A DNA stretch of 64,000 nucleotides. Origin: Chryseobacterium shigense. GTDB taxonomy: Bacteria > Bacteroidota > Bacteroidia > Flavobacteriales > Weeksellaceae. The translations under genes were made by a program, and so were the position numbers. How positions within the stretch are numbered: position 1 is the stretch's first letter; each line of letters opens with the position of its first letter. The notes under the pieces were generated by a model. It was not told the DNA's origin, did no database searches, and worked only from the letters and a program-made list of their open reading frames with translations. The stretch is taken from the NCBI RefSeq assembly GCF_900156575.1, contig NZ_FTNY01000004.1:620001-684000 (forward strand). Reading direction: 5' to 3'. This document shows, piece by piece, positions 60,261-64,000 of this stretch.

Positions 60261-62132
60261 ATGCTGGCCAAATCTTTTGAGAAAGCATTCGATGATGAAA
60301 ACTGGCTCTTCGAAATTAAATGGGACGGCTACAGGGCTGTTGCAGACCTAAGCCATACCAATCCCCTATTCTACTCAAGAAACGGAATTTCATTTTTATC
60401 AAAATTTGAAAAAGTCTCTAAAGATTTTAGCCACCAGAAGCATAAAATGATCCTGGATGGAGAAATTGTGGCTTATGATGCGCATGGAAAACCTAATTTT
60501 CAGCTTTTACAACAGATCGGGGACCATCCGGACATGGCATTAACTTATCAGGTTTTTGATCTTCTCTGGCTGAATGGACATTCAACAGAAGAACTTCCTC
60601 TTCTGCAACGGAAGGAACTTTTAAAAGAGGCTTTAACGGAAACGGATGTTATCAAATACTGTGATCATATTCCGGAAAAGGGAATCGCTTTTTTTAATCA
60701 GATGAATACCATGAAACTGGAGGGAATGATTGCCAAAAAAGCTGACAGTTTGTATATTGAAAATCAAAGGAGCAGTGATTGGCTAAAAATAAAATTCACA
60801 AATACGGATGAAGCCATTATCTGCGGATTGACAGAACCCCGTGGTTCACGTGAAAGTTTCGGAGCTCTGATTTTAGGGAAATATATAGATGGAAAGCTTA
60901 TTTACTGTGGTCATACGGGAACGGGGTTTACCAATGAATCTTTAAAACAAATTTATGACAGGCTTCAAAAGATTGTTATAAAAACATCTCCATTTGAAAC
61001 GGTTCCTACAACGAATATGCCCGTAACATGGACGAAACCTGAGTTGGTATGCGAGATTAAATATTCTGAAATTACTAAAGACGGTATTTACCGCCACCCT
61101 GTCTTTGTGGCTATGCGTGAAGATAAAGAACCTGAAGAAATTCAATTGAATCCAAAGAACGAAAAGTCTAGAGAAATGAAAGCTAAAGCCCCATTAAAAA
61201 AGTCAGTGAATTCTGAAAAAGAAAAGATAATTACACTGGACAAACATAAAGTCACCCTCACCAATCAGGATAAGATCTATTTTCCCAAAGACGGCATTAC
61301 AAAAGGAGATGTGATAGAATATTATCAGTCGGTTGCGTCTTATATTCTTCCTTATCTGAAAAACCGTCCACTCTCTCTCAACCGCTTTCCGGGTGGCATT
61401 GAAGAACAGGGTTTTTATCAGAAGGATGCTGGGGACCACATGCCGGACTGGATCAAAACGACAAAGGTTTATTCGGAATCCAATGATAAATATATTGACT
61501 ATGTTTATTGTAATGACAAAGCAACTTTAGCGTATCTGAATAATTTAGGCTGCATTGATCTGAATCCCTGGAACAGTTCACTTCCTGATCTGGAACATCC
61601 GGATTATCTGGTACTGGATCTTGATCCATCCAAGAAAAATATATTCAATGATGTGATTGAAACAGCACTTCAGGTGAATGAAGTTTTACATTCAGTTAAA
61701 GTTAAAGGCTACTGCAAAACTTCCGGCAGTACAGGAATTCATATTTATATTCCGATGGGAGGGAAATACGATTTTGACCAGGTCAAAGATTTCGCCCATA
61801 TTCTCATGAAACAGGTCAATGAAAAGCTTCCAAAACTAACGACTCTGGAACGAAGCTTACAGAAAAGGGATGATAAGAAAATTTATATGGATTATCTGCA
61901 AAACAGGACTGGTCAGACCTTGGCGAGTGTTTACAGTATACGTCCAAAAGAGGGAGCTTCCGTTTCTATGCCCCTGGAATGGGATGAAGTAAAACCTGGT
62001 TTGAAACCTACTGATTTTACGATTCACAATTCTTTAGAAAGAATCAAGGAAAAAGGAGATTTGTTTAAACCGGTTTTGGGTAAGGGAATTGATATGATGA
62101 AGGCGTTGGAATTGTTACAGGGAAATGGCTAG
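60261..62132 (+). CDS. ligD: LigD C-terminal part: ATP-dependent ligase and polymerase domains ORF
   Basis: 623 residues from the ATG at 60261, but the frame is open upstream to the A9 run and the text before it (SEKSFKNFNSLSTEKKLTSF) fits the normal linker to KPMLA, so this ATG is probably internal. The ligase domain has the adenylated Lys in FEIKWDGYRA (Lys20), ILDGEIVAYD and EGMIAKKADSLY. An OB-fold follows (about 185-290), then the primase-polymerase domain (about 320-620) with YLVLDLDPSKKN (metal Asp pair) and KTSGSTGIHIYIPMG. It seals and fills broken ends held by Ku. Confidence 0.9.
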   Translation: MLAKSFEKAFDDENWLFEIKWDGYRAVADLSHTNPLFYSRNGISFLSKFEKVSKDFSHQKHKMILDGEIVAYDAHGKPNFQLLQQIGDHPDMALTYQVFDLLWLNGHSTEELPLLQRKELLKEALTETDVIKYCDHIPEKGIAFFNQMNTMKLEGMIAKKADSLYIENQRSSDWLKIKFTNTDEAIICGLTEPRGSRESFGALILGKYIDGKLIYCGHTGTGFTNESLKQIYDRLQKIVIKTSPFETVPTTNMPVTWTKPELVCEIKYSEITKDGIYRHPVFVAMREDKEPEEIQLNPKNEKSREMKAKAPLKKSVNSEKEKIITLDKHKVTLTNQDKIYFPKDGITKGDVIEYYQSVASYILPYLKNRPLSLNRFPGGIEEQGFYQKDAGDHMPDWIKTTKVYSESNDKYIDYVYCNDKATLAYLNNLGCIDLNPWNSSLPDLEHPDYLVLDLDPSKKNIFNDVIETALQVNEVLHSVKVKGYCKTSGSTGIHIYIPMGGKYDFDQVKDFAHILMKQVNEKLPKLTTLERSLQKRDDKKIYMDYLQNRTGQTLASVYSIRPKEGASVSMPLEWDEVKPGLKPTDFTIHNSLERIKEKGDLFKPVLGKGIDMMKALELLQGNG

Positions 62133-62151
62133 TTTTAAACACAAATTTTAC
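62133..62151. repeat. Interspersed intergenic repeat, copy A
   Basis: TTTTAAACACAAATTTTAC, 19 nt, just after the ligD stop. An identical copy lies at 63448-63466. Similar AAACACAAATTT(C/T)AC words are familiar from other Chryseobacterium intergenic regions, which is memory rather than a search. Confidence 0.65.
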
Positions 62152-62204
62152 AAGAATTTTTGGATTTAATTGCTACTTTATGTTTGCAACGGCATTTCAC
62201 CCAG

Positions 62205-62663
62205 CTAAGAATTAGTATTCAAATTTTCAATTATTTTTAGGTAACTATCAATCCAACTTTTATCTTTAATTGTATTGATGACCCAATAAAGATTGTTGGT
62301 TATTTCATTAATTGACAATCCAATTTTATTTTTACAGAACGTTAGTTCGAGTTCTAAACTCTGAGCAAGAAGCTTTAGATAATCAACATTGTTAATCTTA
62401 GAAAAACATTCACAGAAAACATATCCAGAATGATATTTTCCTTTTAATTTAAAATTTGTATGATCTAAAAGATAAGAAATAATATACATTTGAAAATCAG
62501 ACCAATTAAAGACGAATTCTATAAAATCCTCTTCCTCTTGTGTTGTAAGACCACTTACTCTATTTTGAATGAACGGAAAGTGATTATCTTCAAAATGTTC
62601 CTGAGCATGATCTAAACTAATACCATCTATATAATCTTTGATTTCTAAAAATTTATGTTTCAT
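62205..62663 (-). CDS. Hypothetical protein, no recognised family
   Basis: 152 residues from ATG at 62663 (MKHKFLEIKDYIDGISLDHAQEHFEDNHFPF); the frame opens three codons earlier at a TTG. It is soluble, acidic, helical and rich in aromatic residues, with three Cys (VFCECFSK and TFCKNK) and no signal peptide. The DFIEFVFNWSDFQMYIISYLL part looks like helix-packing core. Its pattern is like small Bacteroidota immunity-type or enhancer proteins, but I cannot name it. It starts 9 nt after the SDR stop and probably shares its transcript. Confidence 0.6.
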   Translation of the reverse strand: MKHKFLEIKDYIDGISLDHAQEHFEDNHFPFIQNRVSGLTTQEEEDFIEFVFNWSDFQMYIISYLLDHTNFKLKGKYHSGYVFCECFSKINNVDYLKLLAQSLELELTFCKNKIGLSINEITNNLYWVINTIKDKSWIDSYLKIIENLNTNS

Positions 62664-62672
62664 AAAAAACAA

Positions 62673-63407
62673 TTAAGGTAATTTCGCTACCAAACTTTCA
62701 GGCAATATTTTCAAAATCGTATAAATAATTTTCCATTTAAAATTCGGGACGATAGTGAAAGAATTTCTTGCATTGACAATATATTTTGCTACATAATCCG
62801 GTTCCATGATCAAAGATTCATTAAGCTGTAGTCCTTCATTAATTTTTGTTCTGATATATCCAATCACCAGAACATTGACTTTTATTTTCCTTGAAGCCAA
62901 TTCCTGTCGTAAACCAGCCAGATATTGAGTAAACGCTGCTTTGGTGCTTCCATACACAAAATTACTTTTCCTTCCTCTCACTCCCGAAAGTGAAGACAGC
63001 CCGATCATTCGTTCCAGATGGGTATTGCTCTGATCCATTGCGATAATATTCAGGATGGAAACGGCTCCCATATAATTGACCTTCATCATCTGTTGTGCCT
63101 CTTTAAAATCTCTCAATGCTTTTTCATTATCAACGAGAAACCCTGCTGCATAGACTGCAATATGAGGTTTTACAGCAAGCTGATCATAAAATGTCTGATG
63201 GGAATCAAAATCTACCGCATCAAAATACAGGATTGTTACTTTTGAAGAATCCAGTTTGTGGTCAGCAACCAATTTTTCAAGTGAAGCAGTATCTCTTGAA
63301 GCAGCAATTACAGAAAATCCTTTTTGAATGTATTGTATAATACACTGCTTAGCTACGTCTGAATTGGCTCCCAGAATGAGAACGGTTTTGCCTGTATTTT
63401 GATTCAT
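62673..63407 (-). CDS. SDR-family NAD(P)-dependent oxidoreductase (DprE2-like)
   Basis: 244 residues. The cofactor loop is VLILGANSDVAKQCIIQY, with the catalytic Tyr-x-x-x-Lys in FVYGSTKAAF and Ser in MIGLSSLSGVRGRKSNF. The loop GANSD, the VRGRKSN segment and the C-terminal EPDYVAKYIVNARN and FKWKIIYTILKILPESLVAKLP resemble DprE2-type reductases of decaprenyl-phospho-arabinose synthesis and Bacteroidota homologues. The partner oxidase (DprE1-like) is not in the window. The substrate is thus unproven; it is cytosolic or membrane-attached by its hydrophobic tail. Confidence 0.85.
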   Translation of the reverse strand: MNQNTGKTVLILGANSDVAKQCIIQYIQKGFSVIAASRDTASLEKLVADHKLDSSKVTILYFDAVDFDSHQTFYDQLAVKPHIAVYAAGFLVDNEKALRDFKEAQQMMKVNYMGAVSILNIIAMDQSNTHLERMIGLSSLSGVRGRKSNFVYGSTKAAFTQYLAGLRQELASRKIKVNVLVIGYIRTKINEGLQLNESLIMEPDYVAKYIVNARNSFTIVPNFKWKIIYTILKILPESLVAKLP

Positions 63408-63650
63408 GGTGCAAAGATATTTGATTTGATTTTATGATGGGGATCTTTTTTAAACACAAATTTTACGAATAGGTTCACGAATAACACTAATTTGTTAAAA
63501 GTTATGAGTTTTAAATGATGAGTTATTTGAGGTGGAGTGTTTCACTATTCCTTGCGTAGCAAAATTCACTATTGACCTTGCTTCATCTCGATCTCAGTCT
63601 TACCCTAAGAAAAGTCTTGTGTCTGATGTCTGATGTATTACTTAAACTAT
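63408..63650. other. Intergenic region between the SDR gene and yajC terminator
   Basis: No gene visible. It contains the second copy of a 19-nt interspersed repeat (63448-63466) and after it related words (CACGAATAACACTAATTTG), typical of degenerate intergenic repeat families. Confidence 0.5.
63448..63466. repeat. Interspersed intergenic repeat, copy B
   Basis: TTTTAAACACAAATTTTAC, identical to the copy at 62133-62151; both follow in the same orientation and bracket the SDR/hypothetical pair. Confidence 0.65.
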
Positions 63651-63690
63651 AAAAAAACTCGGCGCGGTGAACAAAGTTCACCGCGCCGAG
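63651..63690 (-). terminator. yajC terminator
   Basis: A perfect 15-bp GC-rich stem (arm CTCGGCGCGGTGAAC) with an AAA loop is followed on the minus strand by seven T residues, 23 nt after the yajC stop. Confidence 0.93.
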
Positions 63691-63712
63691 CCGATATTTT
63701 CAAACTAAAAAA

Positions 63713-64000
63713 TTATTTTTTTTCAGTATCGATTTCTTTTTTCTCTGCTGTTTTTTCAGCAGCTGCTTTTGCTTTTTCTCCAAAACGCGTTTCAGTAAAT
63801 TCTCTTGAAACGGCTGCTTTTTCAAATTTCAGTTTTCCTGATAAAGTTTCGATCACGAAACCATCATCCTGAACCTGAGCAATTCTTCCGTGAAGACCTG
63901 AAGTAAGGACTACTCTGGTTCCTACTTTTAAAGTTTCCTGAAAGTTTTTCTCTTGCTTTTGTTTTCTCATCTGTGGTCTTATCATCAGAAAATAAAACCC
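63713..64000 (-). CDS. yajC: Preprotein translocase subunit YajC, 5'-truncated by window edge
   Basis: The frame is open to base 64000 and reads GFYFLMIRPQMRKQKQEKNFQE at the visible N-terminal side, the end of the YajC membrane helix followed by its conserved RPQ-K-KQ motif. The cytosolic beta domain follows: LKVGTRVVLTSGLHGRIAQVQDDGFVIET. The Lys/Ala/Glu-rich tail (KAKAAAEKTAEKKE) is variable in the family. YajC assists SecDF in protein export. The start codon and helix lie beyond the window. Confidence 0.92.
   Translation of the reverse strand, partial: GFYFLMIRPQMRKQKQEKNFQETLKVGTRVVLTSGLHGRIAQVQDDGFVIETLSGKLKFEKAAVSREFTETRFGEKAKAAAEKTAEKKEIDTEKK

Overview
The window reads as a chromosomal segment of a low-GC member of the Bacteroidota, most like Chryseobacterium or a close relative (Flavobacteriia, Weeksellaceae). 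Supporting signs are TAnnTTTG-type -7 promoter elements before many genes, a type IX secretion (T9SS) C-terminal sorting domain, a bTHX ribosomal protein gene, a b558-type sdhCAB operon, the DUF6048/DUF6452/rlmD neighbourhood, and A-rich leaders instead of strong Shine-Dalgarno sites. There is no prophage, transposase, CRISPR array or obvious genomic island; most genes are core or widely shared.

Layout. 1-9.4 kb: the 3' part of a DUF4394 protein, then on the minus strand a CzcCBA-type metal efflux operon (tolC-like, adaptor, RND pump) and a response regulator/histidine kinase pair. 9.5-12.8 kb: a tandemly duplicated Thr-Tyr-Gly tRNA cluster plus tRNA-Thr(GGT), the rpsU-xerC-hpf operon, an AT-rich gap with two inverted perfect DnaA boxes, and ssrA (tmRNA). 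12.8-15.1 kb: an AraC regulator and an aldehyde dehydrogenase interrupted by an in-frame stop. 15.5-19.8 kb: acpP-fabF-rnc-IPExxVDY-pyk, with eleven perfect copies of a 7-bp repeat beginning in the pyk stop codon. 19.9-27 kb (minus): a succinate-semialdehyde dehydrogenase-like gene, hutG, a BCCT transporter, a DUF695 protein and hutI. 27.2-30.4 kb (plus): ruvB, a PaiB-like flavoprotein, an MBL-fold hydrolase and coaE. 30.5-48.2 kb (minus): a 1,556-residue FN3/GEVED secreted protein, DUF6048, DUF6452, rlmD, a DUF4369/thioredoxin-fold lipoprotein without CxxC, sdhBAC, comEC, a GH99 endo-mannosidase-like enzyme and lpxB. 48.3-56.7 kb: DUF2480, a GT-C-like membrane protein, DUF937, bTHX (a 39-codon gene), a MATE transporter, an ankyrin protein, aspS, a nitrilase-family amidase, a VOC protein and a small membrane protein. 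56.7-62.1 kb: purA, a Crp/Fnr regulator and the NHEJ genes ku and ligD. 62.2-64 kb: an unknown protein, an SDR reductase and the 3' part of yajC.

Most notable points. (1) Two identical palindromes, TTGTCA-TT-TGACAA, lie on either side of the Crp/Fnr gene; one sits about 41 bp upstream of the predicted purA start of transcription, the other in the crp/ku divergent gap. This looks like a compact regulon linking purA, the regulator itself and possibly NHEJ. (2) ligD is split into a phosphoesterase ORF and a ligase-polymerase ORF at an A9 run that contains a textbook A_AAA_AAA slippery heptamer; a -1 shift restores an 849-residue PE-LIG-POL protein. (3) The aldehyde dehydrogenase has a TAA at codon 8 of an otherwise complete frame. 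(4) A pair of inverted DnaA boxes lies where gene orientation diverges. Everything here comes from reading the sequence; no database search was made.
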